This document shows, in pieces, positions 52,892 to 61,688 of a stretch of 64,000 bases of DNA (positions are counted from its first letter, which is position 1; each line of letters starts with the position of its first letter). A program made the position numbers and the translations under genes. The notes under the pieces were generated by a model. That model worked only from the letters and a program-made list of their open reading frames with translations, was not told the origin of the DNA and made no database searches. Source of the stretch: Microtetraspora glauca (GTDB lineage Bacteria > Actinomycetota > Actinomycetes > Streptomycetales > Streptomycetaceae); contig JOFO01000022.1 in the NCBI GenBank assembly GCA_000721275.1, positions 1-64,000 of the forward strand, written 5' to 3'.

Positions 52892-54091
52892 ATGGCCGTA
52901 TGGGACGACCTGGTCGGACAGGAGCGGGTCGAGGAGCAGCTCGCCGCCGCCGCGCGGGACGCCGACGCGCTGGTCACCGCCCAGGCCGCGGGCGAGCCCG
53001 CCCCCGAGGCGTCGAAGATGACGCACGCCTGGCTCTTCACCGGCCCGCCCGGCGCGGGCCGGGTCGACGCCGCGCGGGCGTTCGCGGCGGCCCTCCAGTG
53101 CGTGAGCCCCGACCGGGCGCTCGGCGGGACGCCGGGCTGCGGCTTCTGCACCGGCTGCCACACGGTGCTGGTCGGCACCCACGCGGACGTGACCACGATC
53201 GCCGCCGTGGGCACCCAGATCCTCGCCGACGACATGCGGGAGACGGTCCGCAAGTCCTTCACCTCGCCGGCCAACGGCCGCTGGCAGGTCATCCTGGTCA
53301 CCGACGCCGAGCGGCTCAACGAGAAGTCCGCCAACGCCGTGCTGAAGGCCGTCGAGGAGCCCGCCCCGCGCACGGTCTGGCTGCTCTGCGCCCCCTCCGT
53401 CGAGGACGTCCTGCCGACGATCCGCTCCCGCTGCCGCCACCTGACCCTGCGCACCCCGCCGGTCGAGGCCGTCGCCGACGTGCTGATCCGGCGGGACGGC
53501 ATCGAGCCGGAGGCCGCCCACGCGGCGGCCCGGGCCACCCAGGGCCACATCGACCGGGCCCGCCGGCTCGCCACCGACGAGCGGGCCCGCGCCCGCCGCG
53601 CCGTCGTCCTGAAGCTGCCGCTGCGGGTGGCGGACATCGGCGGCTGCCTCAAGGCCGCGCAGGAGCTGGTGGACGCGGCGGCCGAGGACGCGAAGGAGGT
53701 CGCCGAGGAGGTTGACGCCAAGGAGACCGAGGAGCTGAAGGCGGCGCTCGGCGCCGCGCAGGGCGGCCGGATGCCGCGCGGCACCGCCGGGATCATGAAG
53801 GAGCTGGAGGACAAGCAGAAGCGCCGGGGCCGCCGCACCCAGCTCGACAGCCTGGACCTCGCGCTCACCGACCTCACCGGTTTCTACCGGGACGTCCTCA
53901 CGCTCCAGCTCGGCACCCGCTCGGCGCTGGCCAACGAGGACGTGCGGGACGCGATCGAACGGATCGCCCGCGCGACCACCCCCGAGCGGACCCTCCGTCG
54001 CGTGGAAGCCGTCCTCGCCTGCCGCGAGGCCCTGGAGCGGAACGTGGCGCCGCTGCTCGCGGTGGAGGCGATGACGATGGCGCTCCGCTGA
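52892..54091 (+). CDS. holB: DNA polymerase III delta-prime subunit
   Basis: 399-residue clamp-loader subunit. It starts WDDLVGQERVEEQL; the P-loop is GPPGAGRVDAARAF, where Arg replaces the Lys, so it does not bind ATP in the usual way, as known for delta-prime. Zinc motif: CGFCTGCH with an earlier Cys (LQCVSPD). The sensor region reads LNEKSANAVLKAVEEPAPRTVWLL and SRC in RSRCRHLTL. A charged insert KEVAEEVDAKETEELK near 270-290 extends the C-terminal domain. ATG 52892 follows TCAGGAGGGG. Directly after tmk, as in many bacteria. Confidence 0.95.
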   Translation: MAVWDDLVGQERVEEQLAAAARDADALVTAQAAGEPAPEASKMTHAWLFTGPPGAGRVDAARAFAAALQCVSPDRALGGTPGCGFCTGCHTVLVGTHADVTTIAAVGTQILADDMRETVRKSFTSPANGRWQVILVTDAERLNEKSANAVLKAVEEPAPRTVWLLCAPSVEDVLPTIRSRCRHLTLRTPPVEAVADVLIRRDGIEPEAAHAAARATQGHIDRARRLATDERARARRAVVLKLPLRVADIGGCLKAAQELVDAAAEDAKEVAEEVDAKETEELKAALGAAQGGRMPRGTAGIMKELEDKQKRRGRRTQLDSLDLALTDLTGFYRDVLTLQLGTRSALANEDVRDAIERIARATTPERTLRRVEAVLACREALERNVAPLLAVEAMTMALR

Positions 54092-54152
54092 GCCGCCCGG
54101 CTCCGGACCCGCGATTGGACACGTTCCGTACTCGTCCGGATACGCTCCGGGA

Positions 54153-55715
54153 ATGGACTCCAGGCGTCTCCTCCGCACCTCCGCCACGGCGCTCGCCGCC
54201 GCCGGGCTGATCCTCTCCGGCTGCACGGGAGGGAGCGACGCCGCCGCTCCCGGCCCCGGCTCCGGGTCCGGGCGCCCGGCCGCGTCGTCGTCGCCGTCGC
54301 CGTCGCCCGAGGCGCTGCGCCCGTACTACGCCCAGAAGCTCGCCTGGCGGGACTGCGGCGTCGAGGGGTTCCAGTGCGCGACGCTCCGCGCCCCGCTCGA
54401 CTACGCGCGCCCGGACGGGCCGGCGGTGAAGCTGGCCGTGTCCCGGGTGCGGGCGACCGGCCCGGGGGAGCGGATCGGCTCCCTGCTGGTGAACCCGGGC
54501 GGCCCCGGCGGCTCGGCCGTCGACTACCTCCAGGGGTACGCGGGCATCGGCTACCCCGAGCCGGTGCGGGCCCGCTACGACATGGTGGCCGTCGACCCGC
54601 GCGGGGTCGGCCGCAGCGAGCCGGTCGACTGCCTGACGGGCCCCGAGATGGACGCGTACACCCAGGTCGACCAGACGCCGGACGACGCGGCGGAGGTCGA
54701 CGCGCTGGCGGCCTCGTTCCGCCGGTTCGCGGCGGGCTGCGAGAAGCGCAGCGGCACGGTCCTGCCGCACGTGTCCACGGTGGAGACCGCCCGCGACATG
54801 GACATCCTGCGCGCGGTGCTCGGCGACGAGCGGCTGCACTACGTCGGCGCCTCGTACGGCACCTTCCTCGGCGCCACCTACGCCGAGCTGTTCCCCGGCC
54901 GGGTCGGCCGGCTCGTCCTCGACGGGGCCATGGACCCGTCGCTGTCGGCGCTCGACCTCAACCGGGACCAGACGGCCGGCTTCGAGACCGCGTTCACGGC
55001 GTTCGCCGCCGACTGCGTCACCCGGCCCGACTGCCCGCTCGGCACCGGCTCGGTCGCGGACGCCGGGAAGGCGCTCCGCGCGTTCTTCCGCGCCACGGAC
55101 GCCGAACCCGTCCCCACCGGGGAGGAGCGGGCGCTCGGCGAGTCCCTGGCCACCACCGGCGTCATCGCCGCGATGTACGACGAGGGCGCCTGGCCGCAGC
55201 TGCGCGAGGCCCTGACCCGGGCGATCGGCGGCGAGGGCTCGGGGCTGCTGGCGCTCGCCGACAGCTACTACGAGCGGGAGCCGGACGGCTCGTACGCGAA
55301 CCTCATGTTCGCCAACGCCGCCGTGAACTGCCTCGACCTGCCGCCCGCCTACCCGGACCCGGCCGCCGCCCGGCGGGCCGTCCCGTCCTTCGACAAGGCG
55401 TCCCCGGTCTTCGGCACGGGCCTCGCCTGGGCCGCCCTGAACTGCACGTACTGGCCCTCCCCGGCCACCGGCCGCCCGCACCGCATCACCGCCGACGGCG
55501 CCGCCCCGATCCTCGTCGTCGGCACCACCCGCGACCCGGCCACCCCCTACAAGTGGGCCGAGTCCCTCGCGGACCAGCTCTCCTCCGGCACCCTCCTCAC
55601 CTACGAGGGCGACGGCCACACCGCCTACGGCCGGGGCAGCGACTGCGTCGACACCGCGGTCAACACCTACCTCCTGGAAGGCACCCCGCCCGCCCCCGGC
55701 AAGCGCTGCTCCTGA
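54153..55715 (+). CDS. Secreted alpha/beta hydrolase (tripeptidyl aminopeptidase-like lipoprotein)
   Basis: 520-residue exported lipoprotein: signal helix with lipobox LSGC (Cys24), then a Gly/Ser/Pro linker. The catalytic domain is that of Streptomyces tripeptidyl aminopeptidase-type proteases: NPGGPGGSAVDYL near 112 (oxyanion region), VAVDPRGVGRS near 147, nucleophile GASYGTFLG near 231, acid in GTTRDPATPY near 455 and His in GDGHTAYG near 489. The extra cysteines (CGVEGFQCATL; CVTRPDC) fit extracellular disulfides. Start ATG 54153. SCO3540-like position downstream of holB. Confidence 0.93.
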   Translation: MDSRRLLRTSATALAAAGLILSGCTGGSDAAAPGPGSGSGRPAASSSPSPSPEALRPYYAQKLAWRDCGVEGFQCATLRAPLDYARPDGPAVKLAVSRVRATGPGERIGSLLVNPGGPGGSAVDYLQGYAGIGYPEPVRARYDMVAVDPRGVGRSEPVDCLTGPEMDAYTQVDQTPDDAAEVDALAASFRRFAAGCEKRSGTVLPHVSTVETARDMDILRAVLGDERLHYVGASYGTFLGATYAELFPGRVGRLVLDGAMDPSLSALDLNRDQTAGFETAFTAFAADCVTRPDCPLGTGSVADAGKALRAFFRATDAEPVPTGEERALGESLATTGVIAAMYDEGAWPQLREALTRAIGGEGSGLLALADSYYEREPDGSYANLMFANAAVNCLDLPPAYPDPAAARRAVPSFDKASPVFGTGLAWAALNCTYWPSPATGRPHRITADGAAPILVVGTTRDPATPYKWAESLADQLSSGTLLTYEGDGHTAYGRGSDCVDTAVNTYLLEGTPPAPGKRCS

Positions 55716-55811
55716 CCCCCGCCCCGGCCCGCTCCGCCCCTGGTCGGAGCACCCCCGGAAACTGTGTAGACTTGGCGACGCTGCTGCACCCACCATGGTG
55801 ACGCGCAGCGC

Positions 55812-55885
55812 GCCGCCTTAGCTCAGTTGGCCAGAGCAACGCACTCGTAATGCGTAGGTCTCGGGTTCGAATCCCGAAGGCGGCT
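55812..55885 (+). tRNA. tRNA-Thr (anticodon CGT)
   Basis: 74-nt cloverleaf. Acceptor GCCGCCT/AGGCGGC, discriminator T at 55885. Anticodon stem ACGCA/TGCGT encloses CTCGTAA, anticodon CGT, decoding ACG. T-arm CGGGTTCGAATCCCG. CCA is not encoded. TAGACT at 55767-55772 is a possible -10 box 40 bp upstream. Confidence 0.97.
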
Positions 55886-55890
55886 CACTG

Positions 55891-55926
55891 GAAACCCCAG
55901 GTCAGATCTTTCTGACCTGGGGTTTC
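55891..55926 (+). terminator. Terminator of tRNA-Thr
   Basis: 16-bp perfect stem GAAACCCCAGGTCAGA/TCTGACCTGGGGTTTC with the loop TCTT, five bases past the tRNA. Notably A/T-richer than other terminators here. Confidence 0.95.
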
Positions 55927-55966
55927 GTGGTTCAGGGACCGGACGGAACGGGGAACAGGGGGCGGC

Positions 55967-56662
55967 GTGGGTGCGAGCGGGCTGGATGTGACCGAGCGGA
56001 CGCGGTTGCGGCGGATGCGGGAGAAGGGGTCGTACCGGCGGGAGGACCTGGACGCGGTGCTGGCGGCCGGGTGGCTGTGCCACCTCGGGGTGACCGTGGA
56101 CGGGGTGCCGATGGTGGTGCCCACCGCGTACGGCGTCGACGGCGACCGGCTGTATGTGCACGGGTCGGTGGCCAGCCGGAGCCTGGTGCAGGCGCCGGGG
56201 TCCACGGTGTGCGTGACGGTGACGCACGTGGACGGGCTGGTGCTGGCGCGGTCCGTGTTCGAGCACGGGGTGAACTACCGGTGCGCCATGGTCTACGGCA
56301 TGCCCGAGCTCGTGACCGACCCGGAGGAGAAGCTGCGGGGGCTGCGGGCGCTGACCGAGCAGAGCAGCCCGGGGCAGTGGGACTACGTGCGCCGGCCCAG
56401 CCGGAAGGAACTGGCCGCGACCTCGCTGCTCGCGCTCGACCTCACCGAGGCGTCCGTGAAGACGCGGAGCGGGCCGCCGGACGACGGCGACTCCCCGGAC
56501 GCGGAGCTGGGGCTGTGGGCCGGCGTGCTGCCGGTGGTCACCACCTTCGGGACGCCCGTGCCGGACCCGGCGCTGCCGGCGGACCTCGCCGCCGCCGTCC
56601 CCGGGCACGTCGCCGAGCGGGCCGGGCGGCGCGCCGACGGGGGCGGCGGCGAGTCGGACTAG
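55967..56662 (+). CDS. Pyridoxamine 5'-phosphate oxidase-family flavin-binding protein
   Basis: 231-residue split-barrel flavoprotein. Family landmarks: TRLRRMREKGSYRREDLDAVLAAGWLCHLGVTVDGVPMVVPTAYG compressed at the N-terminus, RLYVHGSVASRSL near 62-74, VNYRCAMVYGMPELV near 105, and a C-terminal PLW-like region (LGLWAGVLPVVTTFG). It is of the Nitroimidazole/MSMEG-type FMN- or F420-binding set, not the true PdxH; cofactor undetermined. Start GTG 55967 has GGGGG upstream; GTG 55988 is possible. Its stop overlaps the neighbouring pseudogene. Confidence 0.88.
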   Translation: MGASGLDVTERTRLRRMREKGSYRREDLDAVLAAGWLCHLGVTVDGVPMVVPTAYGVDGDRLYVHGSVASRSLVQAPGSTVCVTVTHVDGLVLARSVFEHGVNYRCAMVYGMPELVTDPEEKLRGLRALTEQSSPGQWDYVRRPSRKELAATSLLALDLTEASVKTRSGPPDDGDSPDAELGLWAGVLPVVTTFGTPVPDPALPADLAAAVPGHVAERAGRRADGGGGESD

Positions 56663-57323
56663 GAGATCGTCAGGCGGGACAGGTGGGGCGGGTCCGCCAG
56701 GACGTCGACCGAGGTGATCGGGCCGGCCGGGGCCGTGAAGCGGTAGACCGCGTCCGGCGCGGCGACCAGGCCCGGCGCGCCGTCCACCAGGACCGGCCGG
56801 GCGACCGCCGCGCGGGCCGCGAGGACCCGGGCCACCGCCGGGGCGCCGTGCGCGGGCCGGACTCCGCCGCGTACCGCCCCGGGGTCGGCCCGCAGCACCG
56901 CGTCCGGGTCGAGCAGGGCGCGCAGGGCCGCCGTGTCGCCCTCCCGGGCGGCGGCGAGGACCGCGTCGACGGCGGCCCGGAGGCGTACGGGACGTCGAAG
57001 AGGTCGTGGAGGACGAGGACCAGCCGCTCCGCGGGTGTCAGGCCCGGGGAGTCCCGCGGCCCGTCGGACCAGGGGTCCCACGGGTCGGTGCGGCGGGCCT
57101 CGCGGGCCCGCAGCCGGCCGAGGCAGACCCGGGCGAGGACCGCCTCCGGCGGCGGGCCCGGGTCGGGGACGGGTCCGGGGCCCCGGCGGGCGCGGGGGCC
57201 GGGGCCGTACGGGGCGAGGAGCCGTTCGGTGGTCCGGACCGCCCGGTCCGCCTCGGGGGCGGAGCCGAGCAGGCCGCGGGCCATCGCCCGCAGCCTGGTC
57301 CGGGTGTGCGCGGTGATCCGCAC
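56659..57323 (-). pseudogene. Decayed SigJ-like ECF sigma factor (frameshift, region 4 lost)
   Basis: Two open frames together resemble one SigJ-type sigma factor. The first, from GTG 57323, gives a poor sigma-2-like stretch (RAMARGLLGSAPEADRAV; ARVCLGRLRAREARR) and then LTPAERLVLVLHDLFDVPY, the canonical entry to region 4. At about 56980-56990 the similarity jumps to another frame: RLRAAVDAVLAAAREGDTAALRALLDPDAVLRAD, the SnoaL-like C-terminal domain of SigJ, to the stop at 56659. The 35-40 residues between them (DEIA...RRRV, the DNA-binding helix) are missing. A deletion with frameshift explains this better than a sequencing error. Confidence 0.7.
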
Positions 57324-57336
57324 GCCGGCCGCCGGG

Positions 57337-57726
57337 TCAGTCGCCGTGTCCGGGGCCGCCGCTGCCGAAGCCGCCGCTGGAGATGCCGCCCCACTTGCGC
57401 TTCTCCTCGCTCGGTGGCTCGGGGGAGGTCTCCGTGCCGGACGTGCCGCCGTCCTTCAGCTGGTACGGCATCAGCCGGTGGGCGCCGTCGGTATGCGGCA
57501 TCTCGGCCGGACGGCGGTACTCCGACATCTCGCCGGGGAGCGCGCCGGTGTCCGGGCGGTGTGGTTGTTCCTCGGGCTGTGGTGGACGCGACTCCTTGGT
57601 GCGGACGCGGTATCCGAACCAGAACGCCGTGAGCAGGACGGCGACGAGGATCAGGCCGCCGAGCACCTGTGCCAGACCTGACTGCCAGACCCCAGCGGCC
57701 AGGACCTCTGCGCTGAGAGTGTTCAT
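57337..57726 (-). CDS. DUF6479-like membrane protein
   Basis: 129-residue protein with one membrane helix (VLGGLILVAVLLTAFWFGYRV at about 21-41), then a Pro/Glu/Gly-rich cytoplasmic tail ending GGFGSGGPGHGD. Matches, from memory, the streptomycete DUF6479 family; function unknown. Start ATG 57726. Its stop is 13 bp before the pseudogene start, so they may be cotranscribed. Divergent from the SigE-like gene. Confidence 0.78.
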   Translation of the reverse strand: MNTLSAEVLAAGVWQSGLAQVLGGLILVAVLLTAFWFGYRVRTKESRPPQPEEQPHRPDTGALPGEMSEYRRPAEMPHTDGAHRLMPYQLKDGGTSGTETSPEPPSEEKRKWGGISSGGFGSGGPGHGD

Positions 57727-57892
57727 AGAAGAGGATTACCCGATTCCGCTTCATCGGATGCGTGTCCCGGACAGTTCGGTGAAACATTTCCGCGGCCCCG
57801 CCGCGTCGATGGGGTGTACGACCGAGCGACCGGCGGTCCGGAGACGGCCGTCGGCCCGTCGGCCCACCACGACTGACAGGGAGAGGAGGGGC

Positions 57893-58402
57893 ATGAGAAC
57901 GTCCCGCGCGGACGAGTTCCTGGAGTTCGCCTCGGCGCGCACCGGCCAGCTGTTCCGCTCGGCCTGCCTGCTGACCAGCGGGGACGTCCACCTCGCCGAG
58001 GACCTCACGCAGGAGACGCTGGGCAAGATGTACGCCCTCTGGGGCCGGACGTCCCGGATCGGCAACCCCGCCGCCTACGCCCAGACCGTCCTCGTCCGCA
58101 CGTTCCTCAGCCACCAGCGGCGCCGCTCCGCGACCGAGCGCCCGCTCGGCGAACTGCCCGACCACACCCCGGACGACGGCTCCGACCCGCTGCTGCGGAT
58201 CGCCCTCCTCGACGCGCTCGCCGCACTGCCCCCGAAGGACCGGGCGGTCGTGGTGCTCCGCTACTGGGAGGACCGCAGCGTCGAGGAGACCGCCGACGCC
58301 CTGCACACCAGCTCCGCCGCCGTCCGCACCCGCTCCACCCGCGCGCTCGGGAAGCTGCGGCAGCGGCTCGGCGGCAGCATCGCCGAGTTCGCCGGGCGGT
58401 AG
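57893..58402 (+). CDS. SigE-family (SACE-type) ECF sigma factor
   Basis: 169-residue ECF sigma factor of the actinobacterial SigE family. Region 2: FLEFASARTGQLFRSACLLTSGDVHLAEDLTQETLGKMYALWGR, compressed; region 4 from LLDALAALPPKDRAVVVLRYWEDRSVEETADALHTSSAAVRTRSTRALGKLR, with the HTH. Start ATG 57893 has GAGAGGAGGGG. A membrane-anchored protein follows 155 bp downstream, the usual layout of such sigma factors with their regulator, though that gene has no recognised anti-sigma motif. Confidence 0.92.
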   Translation: MRTSRADEFLEFASARTGQLFRSACLLTSGDVHLAEDLTQETLGKMYALWGRTSRIGNPAAYAQTVLVRTFLSHQRRRSATERPLGELPDHTPDDGSDPLLRIALLDALAALPPKDRAVVVLRYWEDRSVEETADALHTSSAAVRTRSTRALGKLRQRLGGSIAEFAGR

Positions 58403-58557
58403 CCCGCCTGCCGGGCGGCGGCGCGCCCCCTCGCGCGGGGCACCAGGCGGCCCCACGGGCGCCTGGTCCCCGGCCCGGCCCCGCCCCCGTTCCCGGGTCG
58501 TCCGCGGACGCCCGTACCCCTTTCCCGTACCTCCGAAGCAGAGACGGTGATCTCGTC

Positions 58558-59871
58558 ATGTCCCAGCACGAACACCACGACCCCGACGCGGGGTTCGCCG
58601 ACGAACTCGGTCCGGCCCTGCGCGCCACCGGCGAGAGCTTCGCGCTCGACGGCCGGCCCGAGCTGGTCGCCGGCGGGCTCGCCCGGGGCCGCCGCAGGCT
58701 GCTGCGCCGCCGCCTCGCCGTCACCGGCGGAGCCCTCGCGCTCGCCGCCGTCGGCGTCGGCGGCGTCTACGCCGGCTCCGTCGTCACCCCCGACCAGGAC
58801 TCCGGGAAGGCGTCCGTCGCCGCGGCCCCGAAGACCGGCGCGGCGCCGTCCCCGGAGTCCGGCGGCGAGCCGGCCTCCGAGTCGCTGAAGCCGGGCGAGG
58901 CCGAGATCCCGCTGGCCCGGATCGCGGACGTCGTCAAGGCCCACACCCCCGCCGGCGAGTGGCGGATCGAGGGCATCGAGGGCACCGGCCAGGGCATCAG
59001 CGGCACCTACGACGACGGCGACGGCGAGGCCGCCTTCGGCGTCTTCCTCTCCCGCGCCGGAACCAACCCGGAGGCGGGCGCCGAGATGGTGACCTGCCCC
59101 GAGAAGGTGTACGTCCCCTACGACGACTGCGACACCGGCCGGCTGCCCGACGGCTCGCGGTGGATGGTCCTCCAGGGGTACGAGTACCCCGACAAGCGCG
59201 AGGAGACGAAGAACTGGCGGGCCACGCTGCTCACGAAGGAAGGGTTCCTCGTCGACGTGAACGAGTGGAACGCGCCCGCCCAGAAGGGCGCCGCGGTCAG
59301 CCGCGAGAACCCGCCCTTCAGCGCCGCCCAGCTTCAGGCGCTCGTCACCACCGACGCCTGGCGGCCCCTGCTCGCACAGCTCCCGAAGCTGCCGACGGCG
59401 GCGGGCAAGCCCGGCCAGGTGCGCACGCCCCCGCCGCAGATCACCGGCGGCTCCGTGCCCGCCACGCTGCGGTCGCTGCTGCCGAAGGGGCTCACGGTCG
59501 CGGACGAGGGCGGCGAGGGCGAGTTCGGCTTCGTCGTCGTCGACGACGGCAAGGGCACGAGTCTCGTCCAGGTCAACGTCCAGTACGGCATGGACGACGT
59601 CGCCCACGACCTCTTCGGCTCCGGCGACGTCACCACCCTTCCCGACGGGCGCAAGGTGAAGCTCACCCAGCAGCCCGGAGAGAAGGGCGGCGAGGGCGTC
59701 GTCTGGTGGACCGCCGACACCATGCGGAAGGACGGCTTCCGGGTCGTCGTCAGCGCCTTCAACAGCGGCGCCCAGCACGAGGCGGCCACCCGGGCCGAGC
59801 CCGCGCTCACCATGGAGCAGCTGAAGGCGATCGCCCTCGACCCGAAGTGGGCGAAGCTGCCCGCGAAGTAG
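58558..59871 (+). CDS. Membrane-anchored protein with two related extracytoplasmic domains
   Basis: 437 residues. A basic RGRRRLLRRRLAVTGGALALAAVGVGGVYAGS (positions about 48-80) acts as a membrane anchor behind a 48-residue cytoplasmic start, the order of many anti-sigma factors. Outside, two repeats of the same layout: first LARIADVVKAHTPAGEWRIEGIEG... to LQALVTTDAWRPLLAQLPK, second LRSLLPKGLTVADEGGEGEFGFVVV... to LKAIALDPKWAKLPAK. Two cysteines (TCPEKVYVPYDDCDTG) lie in the first. It probably senses a signal for the SigE-like factor upstream, by inference. Confidence 0.8.
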   Translation: MSQHEHHDPDAGFADELGPALRATGESFALDGRPELVAGGLARGRRRLLRRRLAVTGGALALAAVGVGGVYAGSVVTPDQDSGKASVAAAPKTGAAPSPESGGEPASESLKPGEAEIPLARIADVVKAHTPAGEWRIEGIEGTGQGISGTYDDGDGEAAFGVFLSRAGTNPEAGAEMVTCPEKVYVPYDDCDTGRLPDGSRWMVLQGYEYPDKREETKNWRATLLTKEGFLVDVNEWNAPAQKGAAVSRENPPFSAAQLQALVTTDAWRPLLAQLPKLPTAAGKPGQVRTPPPQITGGSVPATLRSLLPKGLTVADEGGEGEFGFVVVDDGKGTSLVQVNVQYGMDDVAHDLFGSGDVTTLPDGRKVKLTQQPGEKGGEGVVWWTADTMRKDGFRVVVSAFNSGAQHEAATRAEPALTMEQLKAIALDPKWAKLPAK

Positions 59872-59883
59872 GCGGAGTGACGT

Positions 59884-59925
59884 GGGGGCGGTACGCGGCG
59901 GCTCATGGAGCCGCGTACCGCCCCC
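59884..59925. terminator. Bidirectional terminator before the polymerase gene
   Basis: 16-base arms GGGGGCGGTACGCGGC and GCCGCGTACCGCCCCC (59884-59899, 59910-59925) around a loop that itself contains GGCTC/GAGCC. Between two convergent stops. Confidence 0.92.
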
Positions 59926-59926
59926 G

Positions 59927-61624
59927 TCATTTCGCGTCGGCGTACCGCTCCACCGTCGCCGTCGTGAACGGGAAGCGGACCGGGGTCGGGCCGAACGCGA
60001 TGCGGCCCGCCTCGTCGCCGGCCGCCCTGATCGCCTCCGTCACCGCCTCCGCCTCCTCCGCCGGGCAGTGCACGATCACCTCGTCGTGCTGGAAGAAGAC
60101 CAGCTCGGCCCGCATCCCGGCGGCCGACAGCCTCTGGCGCAGCGCCGCCAGCATCAGCAGCGCCCAGTCGGCGGCGCTGCCCTGGACCACGAAGTTACGG
60201 GTGAACCTGCCGCGCGCCCGGGCGTTGCCGGAGGCGTAGCCGGGGATGATCCCGTACTCCTCGGCTGCCTGCGCGGGGCCCTCCTGTGGGAGGCCCGCCT
60301 CGCCGTCGTCGCCCGCGCCGACGGCCCGCGGGCTGGTCCGGCCGAGCCAGGTGCGCACGAGCCGGCCCTCCTCGCCGGCCTTCGCCGCGTCGTCCACATA
60401 GGCGACCGCGCGCGGGAAGCGGCGGCGCAGCGCCGCCAGGTTCTTCAGGCCGTCGCCGCTGGTCTGCCCGTAGATCGCGCCCAGCAGGGCGATCTTGGCG
60501 TGGTCGCGGTCGCCGGAGAACGCCCGGTCGGACAGCCGGGTGTAGAGGTCGTCGGGGTGGCCGGCGACCTCCATCAGGCCCGGGTCGCGGGAGATCGCGG
60601 CGAGCACCCGCGGCTCCATCTGGTCGGCGTCCGCCACCACCAGCCGCCAGCCGTCGTCGGCGACGACCGCCCGGCGGATGACCTTCGGGATCTGGAGCGC
60701 CCCGCCGCCGTTGGTGGTCCAGCGCCCGCTGACCGAGCCGCCCGGCAGGTACTCGGGCCGGAACCGGCCGTCCCGCACCCAGTCCGCCAGCCAGGACCAG
60801 CCGTGCGCGGTCCAGATCCGGTACAGCTTCTTGTACGCGATGAGCGGCGGCACCGCCGGGTGGTCGATCTCCTCCAGCTCCCAGCGGCGGGTCGACCGCA
60901 CCCGGATGCCGGCCTGCGCGAACGCCTTCACCACGTCGGCGGGCAGGTCGGGCCGGACCCGGCGGCCGAACGCCGCCGACACCTCGTCCGCGAGCTCCGC
61001 CAGCCGGCGCGGCTCGCCGCCGCCCGCGTACCGCTCGCCCAGCAGTTCGTGCAGCACGTCCCGGTGCACGTCGGCCCGCCACGGCAGCCCGGCCCGGTGC
61101 ATCTCCGCGGCGACCAGCATCCCGGCCGACTCGGCGGCGGTGAGCAGGCGCATCCGGCCCGGGTGCTCGGCCCGGTCGTGGCGGCGCTGCTGCTCCGCGT
61201 AGACGGCGAGCAGGCCCTCGAAGGGGACGGGGGCGACGGGGCCCGGTTCGAACAGGGAGTCCTGGGAGCCGGGCTCGGCGGTGCGCTGCGGCGGGTCCGG
61301 CGGCACCGGCGCGTCCCGCAGCCGGGCCCACGCGGCGGCGGCCGAACGCGGCTCGCCGAGACGGCCCTCGTGGCCGAGGAGCAGCTGCTCGGCGGCCTCC
61401 ACGTCGTAGCACCGCTCGACGCGGACGCCGGCGGCGAGCAGCCGCGGGTACACCTCGGCCGTCGACCGCCACACCCAGCGCGTCACCTCCGGCCGGGCGC
61501 GGACCGCCGCCACCAGCTCCGGCTCGCGGCGCGCCTCCCCCGCGGGCGCGCCGTCCGGCCCGAGGGGGACGAGGACCGCGCCCTCCCCCTCCGGCTCCGG
61601 CGCCAGCGCCCACCTCTCGCTCAT
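59927..61624 (-). CDS. DNA polymerase I-like polymerase (3'-5' exonuclease/polymerase)
   Basis: 565-residue family A polymerase. Motif A VVADADQMEPRVLAAI near 334, motif B RDHAKIALLGAIYGQ near 379-393, motif C FFQHDEVI near 521; the QHDE catalytic Asp is present. The N-terminal 230 residues occupy the exonuclease place but I find no convincing DxE, so proofreading is doubtful, and there is no 5'-nuclease domain. Streptomycetes carry this gene in addition to polA, presumably for repair. Start ATG 61624; GTG upstream is unlikely. Confidence 0.9.
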   Translation of the reverse strand: MSERWALAPEPEGEGAVLVPLGPDGAPAGEARREPELVAAVRARPEVTRWVWRSTAEVYPRLLAAGVRVERCYDVEAAEQLLLGHEGRLGEPRSAAAAWARLRDAPVPPDPPQRTAEPGSQDSLFEPGPVAPVPFEGLLAVYAEQQRRHDRAEHPGRMRLLTAAESAGMLVAAEMHRAGLPWRADVHRDVLHELLGERYAGGGEPRRLAELADEVSAAFGRRVRPDLPADVVKAFAQAGIRVRSTRRWELEEIDHPAVPPLIAYKKLYRIWTAHGWSWLADWVRDGRFRPEYLPGGSVSGRWTTNGGGALQIPKVIRRAVVADDGWRLVVADADQMEPRVLAAISRDPGLMEVAGHPDDLYTRLSDRAFSGDRDHAKIALLGAIYGQTSGDGLKNLAALRRRFPRAVAYVDDAAKAGEEGRLVRTWLGRTSPRAVGAGDDGEAGLPQEGPAQAAEEYGIIPGYASGNARARGRFTRNFVVQGSAADWALLMLAALRQRLSAAGMRAELVFFQHDEVIVHCPAEEAEAVTEAIRAAGDEAGRIAFGPTPVRFPFTTATVERYADAK

Positions 61625-61688
61625 GCAAGCGAGTCTGGCACCCGCCACTGACAGCCGCCGGTCACGACGCCCGTCCCGCGCGGGAGGC

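Noticed and set aside
55823-56608. A minus-strand frame over tRNA-Thr and the flavin protein gene
   Set aside because: His/Pro/Arg-rich shadow that runs through a tRNA; no domain.
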